A DNA stretch of 64,000 bases from Saprospiraceae bacterium (GCA_022844565.1 JALHLK010000005.1:114875-178874), one strand, 5' to 3'; positions 53,834 to 63,836 are shown, counted from the first letter of the stretch. Notes: a model not told the origin generated them from the letters alone. Program-made: numbers and translations.

Positions 53834-54882
53834 AGATGGTCGATCACCGCTTTGGCTACTTCTTGAGTAGTATATTTACCGCCCACATCAGGAGTTAGGA
53901 TGCCTTTAGTTGTTACTTGATTGATGGCTTTGAAAACGTCTTTTGAGGCTTCTGCTTCTCCTATATGGTCCAAAAGAATACTTACCGAATTGATCTGACC
54001 TATCGGATTGGCGATCCCTTTACCTGCTATATCAGGTGCAGATCCATGAATTGGTTCGAACATCGATGGATAATCTCCTTCTGGATTGATATTACCACTA
54101 CCGCCATAACCAAGGCTGCCCATGATAGCTCCACCTAAGTCAGAAAGGATATCTCCAAGCATATTGGTAGTCAAAACCACGTCAAATATTTCTGGTCTCA
54201 GTACAAAATTAGCTGATGCAGCATCGATGTACATTTTGCGATAATTTACATCAGGATATTGAAGCGAGACCTCGTCAATCACCTTATCCCAATACCCTAA
54301 GGTGTATATTAAGGTATTTGATTTTGTAACATTGATTAAATTCTTATTTCTCTTTTGAGCCAATTTAAATGAAAAATGAGCGATTCTCTCTATTCCTGCT
54401 CGTGTAAAAAGACTGGTATCCGTAGCAAAACCATAAGACTCTTCAGGATACATCCATCTACCATTTTGCACAAACTCACCTTCGTTATTTTCGCGGATGA
54501 TAACAAAATCTATATCCTTTTGGGACTTATTTCTTAATGGGCTGTCGATACCTTCCAAAAGTTTGACAGGTCGGTAATTGACATATTGATTAAAAGCAGT
54601 TCTAACTTTATTGGTAAACATTTTGAATGGTAATCTATCATCAACCGCAGGCAGTCCAACGGCCCCAAAAAGTATAGCATCAAATTTTTTGAGCTTATCT
54701 AATCCATCTGCTTCTACAAAGTCGCCATGCTCCAAATAGTACTTTGCACCATAATCGAAGCGCTCTGAGCTAACCGTAAAATTGTGTTTTTTAGCTACCT
54801 CTACCAATACATCAAATGCTACTGGTACGATTTCATTACCAATTCCATCACCGTTTACAACTGCTATTTTGTAATTTTTCAT
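53830..54882 (-). CDS. Tartrate/D-malate/isopropylmalate dehydrogenase-family enzyme
   Basis: A 350-residue beta-decarboxylating NAD-dependent dehydrogenase. N-terminal 'VVNGDGIGNEIVP', substrate-binding 'VIIRENNEGEFV' and the cofactor and metal region 'TTNMLGDILSDLGGAIMGSLG' and 'FEPIHGSAPDIAGKGIANP'. The 'RENNEGEF' variant and the acid-sugar neighbours favour the TtuC/DmlA (tartrate or D-malate) group over LeuB, and leuC/leuD are absent. It would oxidise a 2-hydroxy acid. It is transcribed with the MFS (7 bases upstream) and cyclase. Confidence 0.88.
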   Translation of the reverse strand: MKNYKIAVVNGDGIGNEIVPVAFDVLVEVAKKHNFTVSSERFDYGAKYYLEHGDFVEADGLDKLKKFDAILFGAVGLPAVDDRLPFKMFTNKVRTAFNQYVNYRPVKLLEGIDSPLRNKSQKDIDFVIIRENNEGEFVQNGRWMYPEESYGFATDTSLFTRAGIERIAHFSFKLAQKRNKNLINVTKSNTLIYTLGYWDKVIDEVSLQYPDVNYRKMYIDAASANFVLRPEIFDVVLTTNMLGDILSDLGGAIMGSLGYGGSGNINPEGDYPSMFEPIHGSAPDIAGKGIANPIGQINSVSILLDHIGEAEASKDVFKAINQVTTKGILTPDVGGKYTTQEVAKAVIDHL

Positions 54883-54889
54883 AATTAAT

Positions 54890-56176
54890 TTAGCTTAAAA
54901 TTTTATTTTGTTTTATAAATCCCAACATTAACCAAGCCACTATGGCTACTATATTTAAAAATGCACCTAAATAGAAAAAGGGTTCATAAGACCCTGTCCA
55001 ATCCAATAGATAAGGAAAGGCCAAAGAAGTCAAGAAAGCTCCTATATTACCAAACATATTCATCGTACTTGAGACAGTACCCGAAAACTTTCCACCGATA
55101 TCAGAGCAAGAAGCCCATGATGGACTCAAAGTCATATCAGCACCAAAGATAGACAGTGAAAGGAATATCGTAGCCTCAACAGGAGAATTAGCTTTCATGG
55201 AAAACAACAAACCTACAGCTGACAATACAAAGCCAATAACGGCTGTAATCGACCTCGACCTAAAATTGAAACCTTTTATATATAGCCTATCTACCAAAAA
55301 TCCTGCACAAAGATTGCCCACTGCTCCAAAAATCAATGGAATAGAAGCTAAAGTCGATGCAAAAACCAGGTCTAATTCATACTTAGTTTTCATATAAGGC
55401 AATAACCATGTGAGACAAAAGAAAAACGTAAAATTGCTCGAAAAATATTGAATCATCAAGAGCCAAACACTTCTTGATTTTAACAAGAAACTACCCACAG
55501 CCCCTTTTACCTCCGTATCATTTTCATTTTGTCTATTTGCGAGAATGTAATCCAATTCTTCTTGAGATATAGATTTGTACTCTGATGGTTGATTTCTAAA
55601 TAACACATACCAGAGAATTGCCCAGAAAAATCCAATAAAAGTTAATACTAAGAAACTATTTTGCCAACCTATAGACTTAATAAGAATGGCAATAAGAGGC
55701 AGTGCAAAAGCAGCACCTAATCGACCAGCGGAAAAATTTATACCATTGACTGTTCCTCTTTCTTTTACGGGAATCCAATGAAATACTATCTTATTGATAC
55801 CCGGATAAGCACCAGCTTCACCTGCTCCAAAGAGAAATCTAAAGATCATTAAGCTCGTAAAATTCCAAGCATAGGCTGTCAATCCAGTAAAAACAGACCA
55901 AAATGCTACAATACCTGCCAAAATCTTTCTAGCACCAAATTTATCTATTAAGTATCCCCCCGGTATCTGAAACAAAGCATACCCCAATGAAAATATTGAC
56001 ATAGCCCACCCAAATTGCTTGTCTGTCAGTAGTAAATCTTGGGTAATCCCCGGTTTTGCAACAGAGATTAAGATTCTATCGACATAAAGTAATAAAGCTA
56101 GCAAAAATGTTCCAAAAACTAGAATGTAGCGGTATGGAATGCTAATATATTTAGAAACTACTTTGTTTTTATTCAT
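54890..56176 (-). CDS. MFS transporter, anion:cation symporter (ACS) family
   Basis: A 428-residue, 12-segment transporter. The ACS family, which includes hexuronate, glucarate and galactonate permeases, is suggested by 'LLYVDRILISVAKPGITQDLLLTDKQFGWAMSIFSLGYALFQIPGG', 'FLFGAGEAGAYPGINKIVFHWIPVKERG' and 'PSWASCSDIGGKFSGTVSSTMNMFGNIG'. It would carry an acid sugar across the inner membrane and feed the dehydrogenase encoded next. It is the first gene of this minus-strand group. The 295 bases between it and the divergent sulfatase show no strong promoter match. Confidence 0.9.
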   Translation of the reverse strand: MNKNKVVSKYISIPYRYILVFGTFLLALLLYVDRILISVAKPGITQDLLLTDKQFGWAMSIFSLGYALFQIPGGYLIDKFGARKILAGIVAFWSVFTGLTAYAWNFTSLMIFRFLFGAGEAGAYPGINKIVFHWIPVKERGTVNGINFSAGRLGAAFALPLIAILIKSIGWQNSFLVLTFIGFFWAILWYVLFRNQPSEYKSISQEELDYILANRQNENDTEVKGAVGSFLLKSRSVWLLMIQYFSSNFTFFFCLTWLLPYMKTKYELDLVFASTLASIPLIFGAVGNLCAGFLVDRLYIKGFNFRSRSITAVIGFVLSAVGLLFSMKANSPVEATIFLSLSIFGADMTLSPSWASCSDIGGKFSGTVSSTMNMFGNIGAFLTSLAFPYLLDWTGSYEPFFYLGAFLNIVAIVAWLMLGFIKQNKILS

Positions 56177-56471
56177 ATTCTTTAATAATATCTTTTTACA
56201 TTTTCATCAATGATCCATGTAAATTTTATACCTGATCTCGGGATACTAAAAATGCAAAATATTAGGGCTATCTATGATTTTTACATCTTTTCAAAATTCC
56301 AATTTAAGATATTAGGATAAATTTAAGATGAAAAATAAATCTACGTAACTTGTTATCATATCTATGCCGTCAAATGTACATTAGAACAAGATAATTGATT
56401 GATACCACAAAATCATTAAGTTTGGCAGACCTATTTTTGCTCTATTAATTATCTAAATTCAAATATTCGTT

Positions 56472-57908
56472 ATGTTCATAAGAATACAGTCAATATGCAT
56501 ACTTCTCATGGTATGTTCTTTTGTACTTGCTCAAAATAAACCCAATGTCATTTTTATATTATCGGATGATTTAGGGTATAACGACCTCGGTTGTTATGGA
56601 CAGCAGATATTGAAGACACCTCATATTGACAAATTGGCTTCAGAAGGAATGAAGTTTAACAGGTTTTATTCAGGTGCTCCCGTGTGTGCTCCTGCAAGAA
56701 GTGTACTGATGACGTCAAAACACGTAGGACACGGTTCTGTAAGAGGAAATCAACCTAAAGGCCAATTATTAAAAGATAGCGAAGAAACCTTAGCAAAAAC
56801 TTTTAGAAACGCAGGCTATGCTACGGGTCTGATAGGTAAATGGGGCCTTGGAAATGCACCCGAACCTAGTGATCCAAAAAGAAATGGTTTTGATTATCAT
56901 TATGGGTTTGTAAATATGTGGCATGCACACAATTTTTTTCCAGAATTTTTGTACAAAAATGGTGAAAAAGTATTTCTAAATAATAAGACAGGATCTGTTC
57001 CTCCGGGCAATTACCCCGAAGGTGTGGGCTTGGCATCTGTAAGAAATGAATATGCACCTGATTTATTTGATGGAGAAGCCTTAAATTTTATTGAAAAAAA
57101 TAAGGCACAACCTTTTTTCCTTTTTTATGCGATGACTACTCCACATGGCAATAGTGAATACAAAGTAGATGGCAACGGTATGGAGGTTCCTGACACGAAG
57201 GCTTTCGATCATACCAACTGGCCAAATGCAGAGAAGGGATTTGCAGAGATGATGCGAAAATTGGATATCACTGTAGGGTTGATACAAGCAAAAATTAAAG
57301 AACTAGGTCTTGAAGATAATACAATTATCGTGTTCAGTTCAGATAATGGTCCGCACAGTGAATGCAATCACGACCCTAATTTTTTCAATAGTGCTGGAAT
57401 CTTAAGAGGTCAAAAAAGAGATCTTTATGAGGGCGGTGTGAGAGTACCGTTTATTATAAAATATAAGGATGTCATCCAATCAGGATTGGCTACTGACCAA
57501 ATCTATGGGTTTTGGGATGTGATGCCTACTTTTCGTGACATGCTTAATCTTAATAAGCTAACGGATGTGGATGGAAAATCATTTTGGCCTGTCATCAGCG
57601 GTAAAGGTAAAGCGAAACCCCACAAGTACTTGTATTGGGAATTTTACGAAGGCGATGGTAAACAAGGTGTACTCTTTCAAGAATGGAAAGGTATACGATT
57701 AAATACTAATAATCTACCCCAATCAAGATTTGAACTTTACAATTTAAAAGAAGACCCATCTGAAAAAAACAATCTTGCAACCGCTAACCCAAAAATGGTT
57801 ACCAAGATTTTAAAAATTATGGAAAAAGAACATCAACCTTTTCCACTCACCTCATTATTTAAAAGAGATGAATCTGCTCAAAGAGATATTCAAGCCGTCA
57901 AAAAATAA
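56472..57908 (+). CDS. S1-family sulfatase with CAPAR active-site variant
   Basis: A 478-residue secreted sulfatase (signal peptide to about residue 21). 'LSDDLGYNDLGCYG' gives metal ligands. The formylglycine motif reads 'CAPAR' (Cys72), with Ala in place of the usual Ser of C-x-P-S-R; variants with Ala are known in S1 enzymes and remain modifiable. 'GKWGLGNAPEP', 'YAMTTPHGN' and 'SSDNGPHSECNHDP' follow. The 'GKWGLG' block is shared with the sulfatase at 40350. It is 92 bases before the GH27 gene on the same strand. Confidence 0.93.
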   Translation: MFIRIQSICILLMVCSFVLAQNKPNVIFILSDDLGYNDLGCYGQQILKTPHIDKLASEGMKFNRFYSGAPVCAPARSVLMTSKHVGHGSVRGNQPKGQLLKDSEETLAKTFRNAGYATGLIGKWGLGNAPEPSDPKRNGFDYHYGFVNMWHAHNFFPEFLYKNGEKVFLNNKTGSVPPGNYPEGVGLASVRNEYAPDLFDGEALNFIEKNKAQPFFLFYAMTTPHGNSEYKVDGNGMEVPDTKAFDHTNWPNAEKGFAEMMRKLDITVGLIQAKIKELGLEDNTIIVFSSDNGPHSECNHDPNFFNSAGILRGQKRDLYEGGVRVPFIIKYKDVIQSGLATDQIYGFWDVMPTFRDMLNLNKLTDVDGKSFWPVISGKGKAKPHKYLYWEFYEGDGKQGVLFQEWKGIRLNTNNLPQSRFELYNLKEDPSEKNNLATANPKMVTKILKIMEKEHQPFPLTSLFKRDESAQRDIQAVKK

Positions 57909-57999
57909 CCAAATATTCAATATCGTACCTCTTAATATTAATGTAGATTACGATATAACATTTTAAATAAAATATCAAAAATTAAAATTTATAGTATTA

Positions 58000-59445
58000 A
58001 TGAATAGAAGAGAATTAATCAAATTGCTACCGGCAACTTTAGTATTTAATGAAATTATAAATACAGAAAATACTAACTATGAAAATATAAATCCAGAACT
58101 TGAGGATCAAGGTAAAAGTATCATAGTTGCTCCAAGACCTCCTTTGGGATGGAATAGTTTTGATGCTTATGATTGCAGAATAAATGAGCAAGAATTTAGA
58201 GCAGTCGTGGACTGGATGGCAGATAATCTAAAAGAAGTTGGTTTCGAATATGTCGTGATAGACTATATTTGGTTTAATGACAACCCTGGTAATTGGAAAA
58301 ATCCTAATCGTAGACACGGACATCCTGATTTACAACTCAATGAGGATGGATCACCAAAAGACAAACTGATCATGGACAAATTTGGTAGATTGTTGCCGTC
58401 AGAAAAGCGATTTCCATCAGCTGCCAATAATAAAGGTTTTAAGCCTTTAGCAGATTATGTGCATAGTAAAGGTCTTAAGTTTGGAATTCACATCATGAGG
58501 GGGATCCCAAGGCAAGCTTACTATGAAAACACAGCCGTGAAAGGTACAAAATATTTTGCAAAAGATATCGCAGAACCTTTTGACAACTGTAATTGGTGCA
58601 ACAATATGTTTGGTGTAGATGCGTCAAAGCCAGGAGCACAAGCCTATTATGACTCCCTTTTTGAATTATACGCAAAATGGGATGTTGACTTTATAAAAGC
58701 AGACGATACGATGTACCCACCCTATCACAAAGGCGAAATCGAAATACTCAACAAAGCTATTCAAAAATGTGGTAGACCGATGGTACTTTCTTTATCGTGT
58801 GGTGAAGCTCCTCTTGCCCAAGCCAATCACCTCAAACAAAATGCCAATATGTGGAGAGTTTCGGCTGATTTTTGGGATAAATGGCCAGCACTTTTGCACA
58901 GTTTCGACCTACTAAATTCTTGGTCTTCTCACACTCGTGCGAATAGATGGCCAGATGGTGATATGCTGCCTATAGGATATCTTTCTATGGATAATAGACC
59001 ACATGGACCGGAGAGAATGAGCCTATTTACAGTAGATGAACACTATACATTGATGACGCTTTTTTGTATAGCTAGATCACCGCTTATTTGGGGAGGTGAC
59101 CCTTTCAAAACTCCGAAAGAAATTGTAGATACGTTTTTGAAAAACAAAAATTTGATTTACGTCAATCAGTATTCTACGGATAACCGTCAAGTATTTCACG
59201 ATAAAAATAGCGTAGCATGGATTGCAAAAGACACTAAGTCTAATACTAGGTATCTAGCACTTTTCAATACTGGTGAAGAAAAAAAGAAAGTTACATTCAA
59301 TTTGGAATTGGAACATTTAAGAGGAGACTATAAAATTAAAGATCTTTGGACAAATGAAGAATTAGGCACTTTTAAAGGTACATTTGCTACTGAAATAAAT
59401 GCACATGGTGGTAAATTATATAGCTTAACCAAGTTTACAACTTAA
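58000..59445 (+). CDS. GH27-family alpha-galactosidase-like enzyme
   Basis: A 481-residue GH27 protein. The N-terminus 'MNRRELIKLLPATLVF' looks like a Tat-type or short secretory signal. The (beta/alpha)8 barrel begins 'PPLGWNSFDAYDC' and the candidate nucleophile Asp235 is in 'VDFIKADD', the acid/base Asp290 in 'RVSADFWD'. 'NMWRVSADFWDKW' and 'PLIWGGDP' are family patterns. GH27 enzymes remove alpha-D-galactose or, in some members, beta-L-arabinopyranose. Length is a little larger than typical bacterial members, with no C-terminal CBM. It follows a sulfatase, so it may act on a desulfated end. Confidence 0.9.
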   Translation: MNRRELIKLLPATLVFNEIINTENTNYENINPELEDQGKSIIVAPRPPLGWNSFDAYDCRINEQEFRAVVDWMADNLKEVGFEYVVIDYIWFNDNPGNWKNPNRRHGHPDLQLNEDGSPKDKLIMDKFGRLLPSEKRFPSAANNKGFKPLADYVHSKGLKFGIHIMRGIPRQAYYENTAVKGTKYFAKDIAEPFDNCNWCNNMFGVDASKPGAQAYYDSLFELYAKWDVDFIKADDTMYPPYHKGEIEILNKAIQKCGRPMVLSLSCGEAPLAQANHLKQNANMWRVSADFWDKWPALLHSFDLLNSWSSHTRANRWPDGDMLPIGYLSMDNRPHGPERMSLFTVDEHYTLMTLFCIARSPLIWGGDPFKTPKEIVDTFLKNKNLIYVNQYSTDNRQVFHDKNSVAWIAKDTKSNTRYLALFNTGEEKKKVTFNLELEHLRGDYKIKDLWTNEELGTFKGTFATEINAHGGKLYSLTKFTT

Positions 59446-59477
59446 AATTGATTTGAATGCTTTTTTTTGTTTTGGTT

Positions 59478-59671
59478 CTCCCTTCCAAGGGAGTTAGAGG
59501 GTAAGAAACAAAAAAATGTTTTACCCCGAACCCTGAAGGGAGTTATAGGCTAAATTTTAAGAAATAGATGTTTTTTTTTTGAAATTTTTTTGATTCAGTA
59601 CTACTACCCAACTGAAGTACTTTTCATTAATATATTTTTGTTCGGTCCTCCCTTTTAAGGGAGTTAGAGGG
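59478..59671. repeat. Three degenerate palindromic repeats
   Basis: The 293-base gap before the hybrid regulator holds CTCCCTTCCAAGGGAGTTAGAGGGT (from 59478), a degraded form 'CCCTGAAGGGAGTTATAGG' (59531-59549) and GGTCCTCCCTTTTAAGGGAGTTAGAGGG (59644-59671). Each has a CTCCCTT/AAGGGAG stem. Their role is unknown; they may be dispersed repeats or transcription-pausing hairpins. Confidence 0.6.
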
Positions 59672-59691
59672 CAAAAACAAAAATATTTTAA

Positions 59692-59699
59692 TAACTTTG
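59692..59699 (+). promoter_or_regulatory. Candidate -7 element for the hybrid regulator
   Basis: TAACTTTG matches TAnnTTTG, 39 bases before the start codon. No -33 TTTG at the expected distance. Confidence 0.45.
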
Positions 59700-59738
59700 A
59701 ACCTAAATGAATCATAACAATTTTCTTAAACCGACTAA

Positions 59739-62700
59739 ATGAGAGTTTTTTTATCCATTACTTTTCTTTTTTTATTGCTAACGTCGTTTTGCAATAGTTA
59801 TCTTTTAAATGATGATAAGTTAAATGCCTTCAGGACTTTGTCGGTAAATGAAGGCTTATCGCATACCGATGCCACAGGTATAATACAAGACAACAGTGGT
59901 TTTATATGGATATCTACACTTGCTGGTTTAGACCGATTTGATGGTTACGAAGTAAAGAATTATAAATTTAAAAATTTTGGCATCCAAAATGTCTACCTCA
60001 ATAGGATAAATGACATAGATTATAATAATCAAAAGATATGGATCGCAAGTCAAGAAGGTATCGGGTATTTTGATTGCCTAGAATATGATTTTCATGTGCC
60101 AAAATTTGATGTTGATGTCTCAAAAATGAGCTTTGGCCAAATCAAAAGTATAGACGAATCACGATTTGTAGCTATAAGCCGTGGTAAAATCTATTTTTTT
60201 AAAAAAGAATCCAATGTTTACAAGGTCGCTAAACTTGAAAATAATTTGCCATTTGTATCTTGTATAGATGTGATAGGGGGTAAAACAATTGTCATAGGCA
60301 CGGGCAGCGGTATGTATCAATTTGACCCAATGAAGGAAACTGTTACCAAAGTTGACAACTTACTTGGTACCACCAATATTTCTGCAATATCTGTTATAAA
60401 AAATGACGAAATTCTAGTAACTGACAATCAAACTTTGTATGTAACAAGTATCAATAAGGCATTCACCAATAATTGGCAAGTAATTCCGCTTTTTAAAGAC
60501 CTATTGAATAAAGGATTAGAAAGTGGACTTGAAATCACCCAACTTATGAAAGATGACCAAAAAAGAGTTTGGATTACAACTCCCAAAGGTCTTTATATCA
60601 TCAATGAAAACAACGTATTATCAAAAATAAACTCTGACAAATTAGTATCCGCTCATGTACATAAAATCTTTATTGACAAAAGTAGCACCATATGGATTTC
60701 ATCTTATGGCGAAGGGGTAAACTACCTACACTTATATCCCAAGTTGTTTAATACGATAAAACTAAAAAATAAAAACAGCAATTACATTAGAGCCATACTG
60801 TCAGAAGACAATGGCAAAGTGTGGTTAGGATCCAGAAGAAATGGATTGATAAATTACGACCAAAAGACATCTGAAGAATTTACTTTTTCTGTTTCTAACG
60901 GCCTTAACAGTAACTACATACGAGCGCTCTTAAAAGATGATAAAAATAGACTTTTGGTAGCGACGGAGAATGGTATCAATGTCATACAAAATAATAAAGT
61001 CATCCAATCAATGACCCAAAAGGAAGGTCTAACGAATAATGTGATTTATTGCCTAGCCAAAGATAACTTTAATCAGATTTGGGCAGGATCTTGGCAACAA
61101 GGGCTTAATATTTTAGTAGAAGAAAATGGTAAGTATGTAGTAAAACAAAAATTACTCAACACGGAGAAGGATATAAACTTAAAAATCACTAGTATTTATT
61201 CTGACCCTCAAAGATTAGAGATATTTGTTTCCACTACGAATGGATTGTATCATTATTTTCAAAATTCTGATGGAAGCTTTAAAAAAAATCACTTGTATCG
61301 GGGCGACAACTCGATGATAGACGGTATGAACTCCAATTTTGTATGGCCTGTCATCAGAGGAGATGCAAACACATTGTGGGTTGGAACCATCGGAGGAGGT
61401 GTGAATAAATTGACCTTAGATCTCAAGGGAGGATATAAGGCTCAATATATTACCACTGACGAAGGTCTCCCATCTAATGATGTCGAGAGTATGCTCATGG
61501 ATGACAATGGTAATTTATGGATAGGGGGAAAAGGACTTTCTCGAATTAATACGATCAACAATGAAATTACCAACTTTGATGCAAAAGATGGACTGCAAAG
61601 TAATATCTTTAAAATTGGTTCGTCACATAAGAATATTGACGGTACGTTATATTTTGGAGGCGTAGACGGGGTAAATTATTTTCAACCTGATCAAATAAAG
61701 GAAAGTAACATTAAATCAAAAGCAATAATCAGTGAAATTGCCTTTAATAATCACATCGTTGACCAAAATAGAATTAAATATTCGACAATTGATGACGCCT
61801 ATCATATCAACGTCAGCCATCTTGAAAACAACATATTAATCAAGTTTGCCTCAATAGACTATGCCAATAGTGATAAATCAAGTTTCAGATATAAACTATC
61901 AGGTGTACATGATAAATGGATAGAAGTTAATAGTAAAAACCGTTTTGCTGCCTTTTCAAATCTTCCCTATGGGAATTATAACTTTCAATTACAATGCACT
62001 AACCACGATGGAATTTGGCAAAACAATACGTCAACCCTAAATTTCAAAATCAATCCGCCTTTTTGGAAAACCATATGGGCAAAATTGTTCTATTTGGTAT
62101 TTACGCTCTTTTCAATATACATGCTTTACAAATATTACATTAAGTGGTCAAAACTCAATCAAAGCCTGAATATAAAAGAACTTGAAAAGAAAAATGAAGA
62201 AGAACTGCACCAACTGAGATTACAGTTTTTTACCAATATATCGCATGAATTGCGCACACCCCTAAGTCTGATTTTGAGTCCCGTAGAAAATTTGAAAACT
62301 CAACTCAAAGGCAATGAAGAACAATCCAATCTTTTAAACCTTGTACACAAAAATGCGGTAAAATTACTCAATCTAGTTAATGAGCTTTTAGACTTTAGAA
62401 AGGCTGAAGTAGGCATGATCAAATTACGAACCTATGAAAGAAATATTTCGGACTTTGTCTATCAAATCACCTCTGAATTTGAAGAATTTGCCGAAAAGAA
62501 AGGGGTTAAACTCGTCCAAAACATTGATTTTGATAAAAAACTTTGGATTGATCCTAAAATATTGACTAAAATTATCACCAATCTTCTGTCCAATGCTATC
62601 AAATACACCAATGCCGGTGGTATAGTAACCGTAGAAATTTCTGAAAGTAGCAATTTGCAGTATAACAAATTTGTTACACTTGGTATTAGAAATGCAGACC

Positions 62701-63836
62701 TCCAATATATTTGGATCAAGATTAAAGATACAGGTGTCGGATTTGATAACGACGCAATGGAACATCTTTTTGAAAGGTTTTACCAAAGTGACCGAGTTAC
62801 CAAAAATGAAGTACCTAGTTCAGGCATAGGATTGTCATTTGTCAAAAGTTTGGTATTAGCTCATAAGGGAATCATTAAGGTATCAAGCATCCAAAATGAA
62901 GGTTCAGAATTTTTGGTTGGACTGCCTCTAGGTAATACGCATTTGACAGCTGACGAAATTGTCTTGGTAGACAAAGAAATCAAGGAAAATCTTCAATCTT
63001 CGGAATTTGAAAAGGAAGAAGTATTTGAAAGCTATGAAGAACAAGTCACCATCACCAATGAAAATCTAAAACCGAAAATCCTAATCGCTGAAGACAATGA
63101 TGATTTAAGAACTTTTATTGTCAATAGTTTAAAAGAAGATTATCACCTATACACAGCCGAAAATGGATTAGAAGCGTACAATATTTCAAAAGAAAACTAT
63201 CCTGATGTCATCATAAGTGACGTTATGATGCCTGTGATGGATGGTTTCGAATTATGCGAAAAAGTAAAAAATGACATTGAAATTAGCCATATCCCTGTGA
63301 TTTTATTGACGGCAAAAAGTTCGGATGATAGTAAAATCATAGGTTCCGAAGCAGGAGCTGATATTTATATTACGAAACCTTTCTCTATCAAATTTTTAAG
63401 TCTATCAATACAAAACTTATTGAGCAGCAGACGAAAGATCAAAGAGATGTTTGCTAACGATGTACTTGTAGAAACAAGAGAACTTGCATCCAATAAAAAA
63501 GAACGAGAATTCTTGGATGAAATCGTCAAAATAATTGAAGAAAACTTAGATAACCCTAACCTTGACGTAGATATGTTGTGTCTAAGAATAGGCATAAGCA
63601 GAACTAAATTGTACACAAAAATACAAGCTGTCACAGGTTACCCAATAGGAGAATTTATCAGAAAAATCAGGTTAAAAAAAGCTGCTTATTTCTTAATGAC
63701 CGAAGATATTACCGTGCTAGAAGTAATGGATAGAGTCGGTATCCAATCACAATCATACTTTACTAAAGCCTTTAAAAAGGAGTTTGGGAAGACGCCGGCA
63801 AGGTATGTGCATGATCATGTGCATAGTGTGGGGTAA
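59739..63836 (+). CDS. Hybrid two-component system regulator (HTCS)
   Basis: A 1365-residue all-in-one sensor-regulator. In order: signal peptide, about 14 two-component propeller repeats ('IWISTLAGLDRFDGYEVKNYKF', 'LWIGGKGLSRINTINNEIT'), a Y_Y_Y domain (about 700-770), one membrane segment ('LFYLVFTLFSIYMLYKYYI'), histidine kinase (phospho-acceptor His836 in 'NISHELRTPLS'; 'GIGLSFVK'), receiver (Asp1161 in 'ISDVMMP') and an AraC helix-turn-helix at the end ('PAFFLM...GIQSQSYFTKAFKKEFGKTPARY'). Periplasmic propellers bind oligosaccharide and the AraC domain activates the PUL. No other regulator is in the locus. The whole domain set is intact. Confidence 0.97.
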   Translation: MRVFLSITFLFLLLTSFCNSYLLNDDKLNAFRTLSVNEGLSHTDATGIIQDNSGFIWISTLAGLDRFDGYEVKNYKFKNFGIQNVYLNRINDIDYNNQKIWIASQEGIGYFDCLEYDFHVPKFDVDVSKMSFGQIKSIDESRFVAISRGKIYFFKKESNVYKVAKLENNLPFVSCIDVIGGKTIVIGTGSGMYQFDPMKETVTKVDNLLGTTNISAISVIKNDEILVTDNQTLYVTSINKAFTNNWQVIPLFKDLLNKGLESGLEITQLMKDDQKRVWITTPKGLYIINENNVLSKINSDKLVSAHVHKIFIDKSSTIWISSYGEGVNYLHLYPKLFNTIKLKNKNSNYIRAILSEDNGKVWLGSRRNGLINYDQKTSEEFTFSVSNGLNSNYIRALLKDDKNRLLVATENGINVIQNNKVIQSMTQKEGLTNNVIYCLAKDNFNQIWAGSWQQGLNILVEENGKYVVKQKLLNTEKDINLKITSIYSDPQRLEIFVSTTNGLYHYFQNSDGSFKKNHLYRGDNSMIDGMNSNFVWPVIRGDANTLWVGTIGGGVNKLTLDLKGGYKAQYITTDEGLPSNDVESMLMDDNGNLWIGGKGLSRINTINNEITNFDAKDGLQSNIFKIGSSHKNIDGTLYFGGVDGVNYFQPDQIKESNIKSKAIISEIAFNNHIVDQNRIKYSTIDDAYHINVSHLENNILIKFASIDYANSDKSSFRYKLSGVHDKWIEVNSKNRFAAFSNLPYGNYNFQLQCTNHDGIWQNNTSTLNFKINPPFWKTIWAKLFYLVFTLFSIYMLYKYYIKWSKLNQSLNIKELEKKNEEELHQLRLQFFTNISHELRTPLSLILSPVENLKTQLKGNEEQSNLLNLVHKNAVKLLNLVNELLDFRKAEVGMIKLRTYERNISDFVYQITSEFEEFAEKKGVKLVQNIDFDKKLWIDPKILTKIITNLLSNAIKYTNAGGIVTVEISESSNLQYNKFVTLGIRNADLQYIWIKIKDTGVGFDNDAMEHLFERFYQSDRVTKNEVPSSGIGLSFVKSLVLAHKGIIKVSSIQNEGSEFLVGLPLGNTHLTADEIVLVDKEIKENLQSSEFEKEEVFESYEEQVTITNENLKPKILIAEDNDDLRTFIVNSLKEDYHLYTAENGLEAYNISKENYPDVIISDVMMPVMDGFELCEKVKNDIEISHIPVILLTAKSSDDSKIIGSEAGADIYITKPFSIKFLSLSIQNLLSSRRKIKEMFANDVLVETRELASNKKEREFLDEIVKIIEENLDNPNLDVDMLCLRIGISRTKLYTKIQAVTGYPIGEFIRKIRLKKAAYFLMTEDITVLEVMDRVGIQSQSYFTKAFKKEFGKTPARYVHDHVHSVG

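Noticed and set aside
53830-54882. leuB (3-isopropylmalate dehydrogenase)
   Set aside because: The acid-sugar context and absence of leuCD favour tartrate/malate-type activity, though the families are close.
21375-59445. Confident assignment of the PUL to carrageenan
   Set aside because: GH127, GH2 and sulfatases fit, but no GH16/GH82 was recognised with certainty and the anhydro-galactose pathway genes are absent; GH43 and GH27 point to arabinose/galactose.
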